Below the pieces are notes generated by a model. The model was not told the DNA's origin, ran no database searches, and was given only the letters and a program-made list of their open reading frames with translations. A stretch of DNA of 22,979 nucleotides from contig JAMCSQ010000020.1 in the NCBI GenBank assembly GCA_023378805.1, forward strand, positions 1 to 22,979. Direction: 5' to 3'. The DNA is from Candidatus Parvarchaeota archaeon. GTDB taxonomy: Archaea > Nanobdellota > Nanobdellia > Parvarchaeales > Parvarchaeaceae. Below are positions 6,092-12,734 of this stretch, in pieces (the first letter of the stretch is position 1; every line of letters begins with the position of its first letter). Made by a program: the position numbers and the translations under genes.

Positions 6092-7672
6092 ATGCCATTT
6101 AAAGCCTCAAACAATAGAGAAAAAGAAAAGACAGAGCATTCCTATATATATTCACACACAACTAATCACTTAAATTTTACAGTAAAAAGCAAGAGATCAC
6201 AGTCAGCCTTAGAGTATATGATGACGTATGGCTGGGCAATATTGATCATAGTAATAGTTGCAGTAATATTATACAGCATGGGTATTTTCAATCCATCATC
6301 AAGCGTAACTTTCACAAGCAGTGGTTTCTCACCGTTTACAATTTCTTCGGTTATCTGTTCACAGGATGGTCTGTCTTTCTCTATATTAGCAGGACCAGTA
6401 CCAAATGGTGCATATTCAATGTCAATAAGCAGTTTTTACATGATTTCTTCAACAGGAACAAATACTTCAAGAATAAGTTATACTTTACAAAATCCAATAA
6501 CATTAAAATCAGGTCAAACAGGTGTTATAGCAATTCCTAATGTGATCTGCCCTTCATCAGGCACAAAAGTTTCCATATCTGGAACTGTTCAGTATAGCTA
6601 TTCAACGCTAGCAGGCAATGTTGTTACAAATGCAACAGGAACACTGGCAGGAACAGCTACTCACGGTCCAACTTTACCAGGAGGGATAGAATATTACTCT
6701 CAAATAACTATCTCTAACAGTCAGTCTTCAGCAACTCCAAACCCATTCCAGCAGATGATTAATTTCACATCCTCAGATTCAGGCTTTTCCTCAATAGCAA
6801 CAGGCAATTTCGGCCAAAACGTGGAATTCTTCTATTATAACGGGACAGTAATACCCAGTTGGCTGGAGAATTATACATCAACAAATGCACTTTGGTGGCT
6901 AAAGATAGCAGCAATACCTAGTGGTTCATCAGAAACCATATATGTAGGTTTTGCTCCAACCTCAACCAATTTATTCAACACAGTAAACGACGGCGAAGCT
7001 CCTCAATTATCATGTCCAAATCCTAGTGATACAGTTTCATGTTCAACTTATGCAGAGTACGATGATGGAGTTAATGTATTTAATAATTACTGGAATTTTG
7101 CTGGGGCTACCTTACCAAGCGAATTTTCAGAAGTTAATGCAGGGGGGACAATAACCGTTAATAATGGGCTGAATATTTCAATGAGTTCTAATTGGGGTAC
7201 TTATATTATATCGAAGACAACATTCTCAGACAATGAGATATTTGGATCGTATTTCAAGTCAGATAACATAAATACAGTAAGTGATGCCGGGGCATCGCTA
7301 ATTTATTCCACTTCTTCAAATTTAGGAGGATCACAGTACGCAGCTACACAATATGGGGATAGTGGTAGTTACACGAATTTTGTATATAACTATGCTAATG
7401 GAGTATTCCCATGGAATGCAATTGATCAGCCTTATACTTATCCAACGAACACTTTTTATTTTTATATAATTGGTATAACATCATCTGGAACTTTCGGAAA
7501 CGGGTGGATAAATAATGTTCTTATAAACAGTGCTAACTCAAATCAATTAGAGACATCGGGTTATATTGCTCTGCAGCAAACACAACAAACTGGCATTTTT
7601 CAATATGTTTTTGTTGGAGAATATCCTCCAAACGGAGTAATACCTTCCGTGAGCTTTGGAAGTGTACAATAA
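6092..7672 (+). CDS. Surface protein with class III (pilin-like) signal and DUF2341-type domain
   Basis: In this 526-residue protein a 36-residue basic prepeptide ends KSKRS, followed by QSALEYMMTYGW and a hydrophobic helix (about 47-65). This is the archaeal class III signal processed by an EppA/FlaK-type prepilin peptidase, with expected cleavage before Q37. The prepeptide is longer than usual, but the TATA position supports the upstream ATG. After a Ser/Thr-rich domain (about 66-195), residues from about 199 (IEYYSQITISN ... VEFFYYNGTVIPSWLENY ... LWWLKIAAIPSGSSETIYVGF) fit the DUF2341 beta-sandwich. The rest resembles the long beta-rich region seen after DUF2341 in ARMAN-type proteins (AEYDDGVNVFNNYWNFAG). 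It is likely a cell-surface or pilus-like adhesin. Its binding partner is unknown. Confidence 0.82.
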   Translation: MPFKASNNREKEKTEHSYIYSHTTNHLNFTVKSKRSQSALEYMMTYGWAILIIVIVAVILYSMGIFNPSSSVTFTSSGFSPFTISSVICSQDGLSFSILAGPVPNGAYSMSISSFYMISSTGTNTSRISYTLQNPITLKSGQTGVIAIPNVICPSSGTKVSISGTVQYSYSTLAGNVVTNATGTLAGTATHGPTLPGGIEYYSQITISNSQSSATPNPFQQMINFTSSDSGFSSIATGNFGQNVEFFYYNGTVIPSWLENYTSTNALWWLKIAAIPSGSSETIYVGFAPTSTNLFNTVNDGEAPQLSCPNPSDTVSCSTYAEYDDGVNVFNNYWNFAGATLPSEFSEVNAGGTITVNNGLNISMSSNWGTYIISKTTFSDNEIFGSYFKSDNINTVSDAGASLIYSTSSNLGGSQYAATQYGDSGSYTNFVYNYANGVFPWNAIDQPYTYPTNTFYFYIIGITSSGTFGNGWINNVLINSANSNQLETSGYIALQQTQQTGIFQYVFVGEYPPNGVIPSVSFGSVQ

Positions 7673-7719
7673 AACATAAACAGTTTTCCAATTAAATATT
7701 CAGTTAAAAATTATTGGTA

Positions 7720-7725
7720 TTTTTT
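7720..7725 (+). terminator. T-run after the surface protein gene
   Basis: A run of Ts about 50 bases after the stop lies in the AT-rich convergent spacer 7673-7812, a typical archaeal termination site. Nothing else is evident in this spacer. Confidence 0.35.
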
Positions 7726-7812
7726 GACTCTTAGTCCTTTATTAAAGTTTTAATTATTAATTTTATTATCCTATATCACAAATAAATTAAAGATAAATCT
7801 CTAATTATTTAA

Positions 7813-8109
7813 TTAATCAAAATTCCCTGCTTTTTTACTTTCTTCTATAAGTTTTTTCTGCTGTTCATCGTCCTTTTTAAAACCTTCCTGCTGCAGCTTT
7901 TCTCTTCTATTATCACTCATCTTTGCAAATAAGTTACACCAGTCCCTTCCGGAAACAACTAAATTAAATTTAACTAAGGAAGGGTGTGCGCATTTCCCTC
8001 TTTCTAATAAATCTGCGTTGAGCACATCATTTGGTATAAAGTACTTGCAAAGCAAACAGTTTTCACCCTGCCATGTTATATGTTTATTGTTTTCTTCCGT
8101 TTTATTCAT
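7813..8109 (-). CDS. Small four-Cys protein, possibly HiPIP-like Fe-S or zinc protein
   Basis: The 98-residue soluble protein has cysteines C18 and C21 (NCLLCKYF), C40 (GKCAHP) and C58 (GRDWCNLF). CxxC followed by F, a third Cys, a V/G segment and then WCxxF resembles the cysteine ligand order of high-potential iron-sulfur proteins (C-x2-C-xn-C-xn-GWC), though with wider spacings (x18 and x17) and no Tat signal. A zinc-ribbon-like fold is the alternative. The C-terminal 30 residues are highly charged and probably a disordered tail or helix. It is translated after an eight-base overlap with the upstream orphan gene, so the two are one operon. Function unknown. Confidence 0.72.
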   Translation of the reverse strand: MNKTEENNKHITWQGENCLLCKYFIPNDVLNADLLERGKCAHPSLVKFNLVVSGRDWCNLFAKMSDNRREKLQQEGFKKDDEQQKKLIEESKKAGNFD

Positions 8110-8515
8110 AATATATTATGTTTGCTTTAGTTGCTGTTTCAGGGTTTCTATTCATTTTGTTTATTGTGGTTTTTATTATCTCACGCAGAGTATCCTCATA
8201 TCTACTCTTATTAATTGAATATACCCATCCATAAAGTTGTCTAGCCACTTCATTTTTATATCTGAATTTATCTAATTTTTGTTCAAAAGCTCGTTCAAAT
8301 CTAAAACCTACATATATTTTTGGTTCAAGGAAACTTCTTCTAATTTCGTACTCAACGCCTTCTTTTATAGGAACCAGCTTACCGTCAATATATTCATTTG
8401 AGCGGTAGTGATCTTTTACTTTCTTAACTTTATAGCCTAAATCAGAAAGCGCGTTGCTGAGCGTTTTTTCTAGTTCACTTGTTTTTACCGGATCTCGAAA
8501 ATCAGCGAATATCAT
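8102..8515 (-). CDS. Orphan 137-residue cytoplasmic protein
   Basis: I do not recognise the family. The protein is charged, with mixed helix and strand character: an N-terminal helical part (KTSELEKTLSNALSDLGYKVKKVKDHYRS), a central stretch with alternating hydrophobics (VEYEIRRSFLEPKIYVGFRFERAF), and a helical C-terminus. It has no TM segment or signal. It is the first gene of a two-gene operon with the four-Cys protein (eight-base overlap), with a TATA box 27 bases upstream. The tight coupling suggests that the products act together. Confidence 0.68.
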   Translation of the reverse strand: MIFADFRDPVKTSELEKTLSNALSDLGYKVKKVKDHYRSNEYIDGKLVPIKEGVEYEIRRSFLEPKIYVGFRFERAFEQKLDKFRYKNEVARQLYGWVYSINKSRYEDTLREIIKTTINKMNRNPETATKANIIYYE

Positions 8516-8536
8516 TTTAATATATTGAATATTAAT

Positions 8537-8546
8537 AATATTTAAG
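8537..8546 (-). promoter_or_regulatory. TATA box for the orphan / four-Cys operon
   Basis: The minus-strand element cttaaatatt is centred about 27 bases before the ATG at 8515, indicating leaderless expression of the two-gene unit. It sits in the 37-base gap after the aldo/keto reductase stop. Confidence 0.5.
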
Positions 8547-8552
8547 CCTTTA

Positions 8553-9434
8553 TTAAATCCTAAGCAAAGTCCTAAAAAGCAGATAATACTTTATTAAATC
8601 TTTGAATCTACTTAAACCAAAGTTGCTGTTTTTTGGAGTAAGGTTATCTATATTATGCATATCCTTTTGGTTTATGTTAAAATTAGTGGCGGCAATATTT
8701 TCTAACATATGCTTTGGGTTACTGGCTTTTGTTAAAGGTATCACAATATCTTTTTGGATAAGCCATCTCAGAAGCATCTGCCCGGCCGTCTTGTTGTATT
8801 TTTCACCTAATTCATTTAAGCTTTTGATTAGTTCATTGTATTTTCTCTTAAATATGGCACCATGCGCAAATGGGCTGTAAGCTAAAAGTGTAATCTTCTG
8901 TTTTTTCATATAATCCATTAGATTAATTTCTGGCGTCCTTTGAATGAGGTTATATTCAACTTGATTTGAAACTATTTCATATTTAGACATAGCTTCTTGT
9001 GCATTCTTAAGTTCTTTTTCATTGAAGTTGCTTACTCCTATGTACCTTATCTTGCCGTCGTAAACAAGTTTTTCCATGGCCTTCATTGTTTTATTTATAT
9101 CTATTCCCGGATTCGGCCAGTGGAGCTGGTAAAGGTCTATCTGTTTTATGCCTAAATTTTTAAGGCTTCTCTCACAGGCCTTTATTACTGATTCGTATCT
9201 GAAGTGGGTTGCCCAAACTTTAGTAGCTATAAATAACCCTGGTTTGCCTGTTATTACCCTCCCTACAAATTTTTCCGTACCGTATATCTCTGCAGTATCT
9301 ATAAAATTCACGTCTTTACTTATCGCAAGGCTTATGGCCTTTTCGTTTTCTTTCGTGTTTTTGCCTAATTGCCAGGTGCCTATTCCTATCTTGGATAGTC
9401 TTTCTTTAGTATTTCCAAGAATTTTGTATTCCAT
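8553..9434 (-). CDS. Aldo/keto reductase
   Basis: The 293-residue protein covers the whole AKR TIM barrel. The catalytic tetrad is visible: D46 and Y51 (FIDTAEIYG), K72 (IATKVW) and H105 (YQLHWPNP). The C-terminal NADPH-binding signature is present as IPLTKASNPKHMLENI. It should reduce aldehydes or ketones, or oxidise the alcohols, with NADP(H); the physiological substrate cannot be read. The gene is monocistronic, with a TATA box 24 bases before the ATG. Its upstream region abuts copy 1 of the omega-RNA-like repeat (9467-9522), so an insertion or remnant lies right next to its promoter. Confidence 0.92.
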   Translation of the reverse strand: MEYKILGNTKERLSKIGIGTWQLGKNTKENEKAISLAISKDVNFIDTAEIYGTEKFVGRVITGKPGLFIATKVWATHFRYESVIKACERSLKNLGIKQIDLYQLHWPNPGIDINKTMKAMEKLVYDGKIRYIGVSNFNEKELKNAQEAMSKYEIVSNQVEYNLIQRTPEINLMDYMKKQKITLLAYSPFAHGAIFKRKYNELIKSLNELGEKYNKTAGQMLLRWLIQKDIVIPLTKASNPKHMLENIAATNFNINQKDMHNIDNLTPKNSNFGLSRFKDLIKYYLLFRTLLRI

Positions 9435-9451
9435 TTATAGTATTTGCTTTT

Positions 9452-9464
9452 GAAATATAAATAT
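9452..9464 (-). promoter_or_regulatory. TATA box for the aldo/keto reductase
   Basis: The minus-strand element atatttatatttc is centred about 24 bases before the ATG at 9434. It ends only two bases from the start of the repeat copy at 9467. Confidence 0.5.
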
Positions 9465-9466
9465 GA

Positions 9467-9522
9467 TTTTATCAAAGGTGAGCGGGAAAAACCTATGTGC
9501 TTTAGCAGTGGGAGAATGTCAC
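9467..9522 (+). repeat. Repeat copy 1: IS200/IS605-like right-end / omega-RNA 3'-end motif
   Basis: The first 24 bases (9467-9490) are identical to 11737-11760, and tgggagaatgtcac (9509-9522) is identical to 11778-11791. Between them is a hairpin with different stem bases but the same form: CCTAT (9492-9496), a bulged g, TGC with loop TTTA and GCA, then GTGGG (9508-9512). GTGA (9478-9481) can pair with TCAC (9519-9522). A hairpin capped C-TTTA-G followed by a GGGAG..TCAC-type tail is what the right ends of IS200/IS605-family TnpB elements look like. The family call is from memory of such ends and needs a covariance search. No tnpA or tnpB is nearby. Confidence 0.5.
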
Positions 9523-9802
9523 GGACCATAACACCAAGTCCCAGTCGGCATGAAATACATACAAGTATACTCTCGTCTGCATCGTCATTGTCATCTACAG
9601 TGACGTGTTTCTCAAACTTTCTACCTAAATGCGGAAAAGATATTATAAAATATACTCAAGACGTGCATAGTTTTAGTTTACACTGCGATCTTGGCCAGTC
9701 TAGATACGGCACTGCGGATCGGTGATTGGATAGCAGTCTAAAACGTCTTTCCGGTTAGACGCAATTAACTCTTGGAACTAACGGATATGAAACAAAAGAC
9801 GT
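9523..9802. other. 280-base non-coding stretch with several hairpins
   Basis: I see no convincing gene here. A 9-bp hairpin (one G-U pair) is formed by 9583-9591 and 9597-9605 with loop catct. GTCTAA (9736-9741) can pair with TTAGAC (9755-9760). AAACGTCTTT (9741-9750) is an exact inverted repeat of AAAGACGTTT (9795-9804), which ends on the stop codon of the repeat-protein gene. TACAGT-gac-ACTGTA (9804-9818) forms another small hairpin at that gene's 3' end. These could be terminator structures for the minus-strand gene or remains of a mobile element end. Confidence 0.4.
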
Positions 9803-11476
9803 TTACAGTGACACTGTATAACCCTTTACACCGTCTCTGTCAGCTTCAAGATACCCCTCAGTATCGAGGCTCATCCTTGCTGTGTCCTTCTTTAACCCTG
9901 CATTGCCAAGGTATTCAATAAATTCTCTAGGGGTCTCGTTCACCCCGTTTTCGCTGAATACTATCTTCTCACATCCTTTGCTCTTGGCCCTGTATATAAG
10001 GTCCTTGTACACGGCATCGAATATCTTGGGCTTCCTGAAAGTGCGGTGTCCCTCTACGGAATCGACAAGAAAATTATCACCTTCAGTATAGCATATGGCG
10101 CTTCCAAGAGTCTTGCCGTTGATATCATACCTTATAAGGGTAAATCGTTCATCCTTGCAATAATCATATATCCCCTTCTCATTATGAACATAGGGGAGAT
10201 ACACGCATGCCATCTGCACTCTGGAATCATAGTCCAAGGGGTTATTGCTCTCCACGGCCACGAGCACGTTCTTGCCCGAGAGGATAGTAAGATCCTCTCT
10301 ATGATTGGAAACGGAAAGTATATCGTTTATCGCCTCGTCTCCGGTATCACTAAGCACCTTCACCGCGTCTCCTATTTTACCCTCTCTTACCAACCCTATT
10401 ATCTCCCAAAGTCTGGATTTGTAGGAGGCTTTAAACGCGTCTCCGGCAAGCCTAATGGTCTTTTCCCCCACTATCTTGGAAACGGTATCAAAGGCTTCTT
10501 TATATTTGGCAGGATCTTTGGAACCCGTTATCGCTACGATGGAAAGATAAGGCAGCATGCTGCGGTCTATGCTAATTGGGTGGGGATCACCGTTTACGGT
10601 GATATCATACGCCCTTCTATCCTTCTCGGAGGAATGGCTTACCAGCTCGGCAAGCCCCTTTCTTTCTGATTTTTCGACGGAAAACAGCATTAGCAGGCGG
10701 TCGTTATCGAGTTCCTTGTCTATCCCATAAGTTTCAGCTAAGTACTTATTTACCAGCTTTCCATAGCCTGTGATGTTCTCTTTGGTGGGAAGGGGAAGCT
10801 CCTTATCGGAGTTTACATAAGCGGTAACGACATCTAAGCTGTTCTTCCCGTCTATCAGCCCGGCAAGCCCCTCTCTATATATTGATACGATATCCTTATT
10901 AGTCAACAGGTCAAATACGTCGCTTCCAGAGCTCTTTACAAGTCTACAGGCCGTCATTACAGCTCCTTTTGTATAATTGGCAACACCTGTCAATATCCGA
11001 GAAGGCTCTTCACTAGCAACATTTACTAATCCCCAAACAACACTCCGAGCAATATATCCTTTATACCTTTCGATAACTCTTGCAGACTCTATCACAGCTT
11101 CTTTGTCTTTTGTATTATTAGCAATATAACTCAACGCAAAAGCAACGGTCCAAGCGTCCCCTCCTTTATATCTCCCGATAACTCTTGCAGACTCTATCAC
11201 AGCTTCTTTGTCTTTTGTATTAACAGCAACATCTGTCAATTCACAAGCAACACCCAGAGCAAAATATCCTTTATACCTTTCGATAACTCTTGCAGACTCT
11301 ATCACAGCTTCTTTGTCTTTTGTATACTTAGCAATATCTGCCAATCTTCGAGCAACAACTCGAACAATCTCTTCTTCATGTATCCCGATAACTCCCTCAA
11401 CTGCAGCCTTAGCTTCTGGCCCCACAGCATCTATTTTTGCGAGCAACCTTGCATCAAGTATGTCTTCAAGTTTCAT
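9803..11476 (-). CDS. Large helical-repeat protein with near-identical 35-residue repeats and an unassigned C-terminal domain
   Basis: The 557-residue protein has an N-terminal ARM/HEAT-like array. Three 35-residue repeats at about 52-86, 87-121 and 122-156 share TKDKEAVIESARVI.RYKG and differ mainly in the second half; a weaker unit precedes them (about 20-51). The middle (about 160-415) is mainly helical and unassigned. The C-terminal part (about 420-557) mixes strands and helices (TLGSAICYTEGDNFLVDSVEG, then CEKIVFSENG) and could be a GNAT-like acyltransferase fold, but I see no decisive motif. There is no signal or TM segment. G+C and codon use look higher than in neighbours by eye. The gene stands alone between two omega-RNA-like repeats, which suggests acquisition. 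A minus-strand TATA (11563-11572) and a weak aaagga site near the ATG fit expression. Function unknown. Confidence 0.75.
   Translation of the reverse strand: MKLEDILDARLLAKIDAVGPEAKAAVEGVIGIHEEEIVRVVARRLADIAKYTKDKEAVIESARVIERYKGYFALGVACELTDVAVNTKDKEAVIESARVIGRYKGGDAWTVAFALSYIANNTKDKEAVIESARVIERYKGYIARSVVWGLVNVASEEPSRILTGVANYTKGAVMTACRLVKSSGSDVFDLLTNKDIVSIYREGLAGLIDGKNSLDVVTAYVNSDKELPLPTKENITGYGKLVNKYLAETYGIDKELDNDRLLMLFSVEKSERKGLAELVSHSSEKDRRAYDITVNGDPHPISIDRSMLPYLSIVAITGSKDPAKYKEAFDTVSKIVGEKTIRLAGDAFKASYKSRLWEIIGLVREGKIGDAVKVLSDTGDEAINDILSVSNHREDLTILSGKNVLVAVESNNPLDYDSRVQMACVYLPYVHNEKGIYDYCKDERFTLIRYDINGKTLGSAICYTEGDNFLVDSVEGHRTFRKPKIFDAVYKDLIYRAKSKGCEKIVFSENGVNETPREFIEYLGNAGLKKDTARMSLDTEGYLEADRDGVKGYTVSL
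11071..11325 (-). repeat. Three 45-base identical blocks at 105-base period inside the repeat protein gene
   Basis: Positions 11071-11115, 11176-11220 and 11281-11325 are identical over 45 bases, each starting cgataactcttgcagactct on the plus strand. The 105-base period equals the 35-residue protein repeat. Synonymous sites are identical too, which points to recent duplication or ongoing gene conversion rather than selection on protein alone. Confidence 0.9.
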
Positions 11477-11562
11477 AGTTTCCTTTAGTTTTTTTCTATA
11501 GTTGAGGAGAACTTTTTCCTTACCGATTCAGTCCTTCCCATACTAATATAAGATTTGTGGTT

Positions 11563-11572
11563 CTTTATATAC
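11563..11572. promoter_or_regulatory. TATA-like element usable on either strand (repeat protein gene / candidate RNA)
   Basis: Read on the minus strand it is gTATATAAAG; initiation about 25 bases on would give the repeat-protein gene a leader of about 65 bases ending in aaaggaaactATG. Read on the plus strand, ctttatatac would start a transcript near 11590-11600, just ahead of the pseudoknot-forming segment. Which direction is used cannot be told. Confidence 0.4.
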
Positions 11573-11589
11573 TCACTACTGTTTTGTGA

Positions 11590-11791
11590 TTATTAATGTA
11601 TAATAATAGGGCATAGGATGGCCTGAGTCGGTAGCTTTCTAAAATTTCTGTCGTGGGGCATCCTTTCCCGCTGATTTTACTCAGGACAACAGGATCTGAT
11701 GGGGGCGTCGGGTAATCAAGTTTTAGTCTTTATCAGTTTTATCAAAGGTGAGCGGGAAAACCCACACTCTTTAGATGTGGGAGAATGTCAC
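11590..11791 (+). ncRNA. Candidate orphan omega-RNA-like RNA (repeat copy 2) without tnpB
   Basis: The 3' part (11737-11791) is copy 2 of the repeat: CCCACA, bulged c, TC with loop TTTA and GA, TGTGGG (hairpin 11761-11781), then agaatgTCAC, with GGTGA (11747-11751) able to pair with TCACC (11788-11792). The 5' part has two interleaved pairings: AGGATG (11615-11620) with CATCCT (11659-11664), and CCTGAGT (11622-11628) with ACTCAGG (11679-11685), an H-type pseudoknot topology. TnpB omega-RNAs are known to combine a pseudoknot with a 3' hairpin capped by a short loop and then a guide taken from flanking DNA; the guide here would begin at about 11792. All reading frames through it are broken, so no intact tnpB overlaps. 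Boundaries are approximate. Confidence 0.45.
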
Positions 11792-11832
11792 CTCTTTAGT
11801 TGCCTTTTACTTTAAAGTGCATGAACGGCGGA

Positions 11833-12315
11833 TCAAAGTCTGTTGAGGTATTCCCTTGATTTTATGAGGTATACCTCCTCTATGGCATCTACGAAGTTGT
11901 TTTCATACTGCTTAATTCTATCTGCGACACTTCTTTTGTATGTGTTGTATGTCCAGAACGCCGTCATAAAAAGCAAGAAAGACGACATAAAAAGTCCTAT
12001 CGGCATCGTGGTAAGTCTCCCGTTTGAGAGTGAGTAATCTGCCATGCCAGATAAACTGCTTAATACCCCAGAAAAAACGGCGTATTTAGTAAGGTATCCA
12101 CCCTTATTTTCCCGTTTTATCTCTTTGTCACATGCATTTTCATAGCACGGATTCTTTTTGTATTTATAGAAAAGCCTGTTATATATCTCCTTTAAACTGA
12201 CTTTTTTATTGGCAAGAAATTCTATCTTTCGCTTTAGTTCTCTATCTTGCAAGATTGTTTCTACTTTGTTTTTAGGAGACAATGACAAAATATTGTCAAG
12301 GCTTACTTTGTCCAT
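11833..12315 (-). CDS. Orphan protein with two membrane helices
   Basis: I do not recognise this 160-residue protein. A charged N-terminal cytoplasmic part (1-72) includes two cysteines (NPCYENACDKE, C57 and C62). Two hydrophobic helices follow (about 74-94 and 104-124) and then a charged helical tail (128-160). The layout suggests a short hairpin membrane protein with both ends in the cytoplasm. A TATA box about 24 bases upstream makes it leaderless and monocistronic. It converges on the candidate RNA at 11590-11791. Confidence 0.7.
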   Translation of the reverse strand: MDKVSLDNILSLSPKNKVETILQDRELKRKIEFLANKKVSLKEIYNRLFYKYKKNPCYENACDKEIKRENKGGYLTKYAVFSGVLSSLSGMADYSLSNGRLTTMPIGLFMSSFLLFMTAFWTYNTYKRSVADRIKQYENNFVDAIEEVYLIKSREYLNRL

Positions 12316-12332
12316 AGACTATTAAGATTTCA

Positions 12333-12344
12333 TTTATTTAAAAA
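12333..12344 (-). promoter_or_regulatory. TATA box for the two-TM orphan gene
   Basis: The minus-strand element tttttaaataaa is centred about 24 bases before the ATG at 12315, within the 36-base gap after the DsrE-like gene. Confidence 0.5.
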
Positions 12345-12351
12345 GAATTTC

Positions 12352-12672
12352 CTAAATCGTTATGACGGAGAAGCCATCGTCTATGCTCTTTGACAGGTAC
12401 TCTCCCGCGGGCAGCAATTCCAAATGATCCTTGAATTTGTCTTCAAGCTTGTTTTGCTGCGCTATAAATACGCAGGCCTTAGGTTTTATTGCTTCTTTAG
12501 CCTTGTCAATGTTTTCAATAAGGTCTGCGTGTTCTGCTATAAAATTCTCAGCAGGGCCAAATATAAGGAATCTTACTTCATCTCCTTTGTCTTTTCTTCT
12601 GGAAGCGAAGTTTACCGCCATATCTATCTTTGCTTGATCAGCACTTATAACAAAAAAGAACATTTTTGCCAT
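12352..12672 (-). CDS. DsrE/DsrF-like small protein
   Basis: The 106-residue cytosolic protein has the alternating strand-helix pattern of the DsrE-like fold: a first strand MFFFVISADQAK, helix DMAVNFASRRK, strand EVRFLIFGPAENFI, and a later KACVFIAQQN segment with a single conserved-position cysteine (C67). Family members move persulfide sulfur or bind small redox thiols, but many archaeal ones have no known role. There is no TusBC or DsrC partner nearby. A TATA box is centred about 24 bases upstream (12689-12703). An in-frame ATG three codons in is an alternative start. Confidence 0.72.
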   Translation of the reverse strand: MAKMFFFVISADQAKIDMAVNFASRRKDKGDEVRFLIFGPAENFIAEHADLIENIDKAKEAIKPKACVFIAQQNKLEDKFKDHLELLPAGEYLSKSIDDGFSVITI

Positions 12673-12688
12673 TCCTTTTTATGATTTT

Positions 12689-12703
12689 CATATATTAAAT
12701 ATT
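12689..12703 (-). promoter_or_regulatory. TATA box for the DsrE-like gene
   Basis: The minus-strand element aatatttaatatatg is centred about 24 bases before the ATG at 12672. Confidence 0.5.
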
Positions 12704-12734
12704 TTCTGGTCCTAATGCAAATTTTTACAAACCG

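Noticed and set aside
9444..9725. 93-residue plus-strand frame running from the aldo/keto reductase promoter through repeat copy 1
   Set aside because: It starts within a promoter, crosses the hairpin repeat and has a low-complexity Ser-rich translation with no family likeness. The repeat structure explains the sequence better.
10046..10669. 207-residue plus-strand frame
   Set aside because: It lies entirely opposite the 557-residue gene, whose frame carries the clear protein repeats; an antisense shadow.
11071..11325. CRISPR-like periodic repeats
   Set aside because: The period is 105 bases with 45-base repeats and the whole lies in an open frame coding 35-residue protein repeats, so these are intragenic repeats, not a CRISPR array.
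9467..11791. Complete insertion sequence bounded by terminal inverted repeats
   Set aside because: The two copies are direct, not inverted, and there is no transposase or tnpB; only end-like motifs are present.
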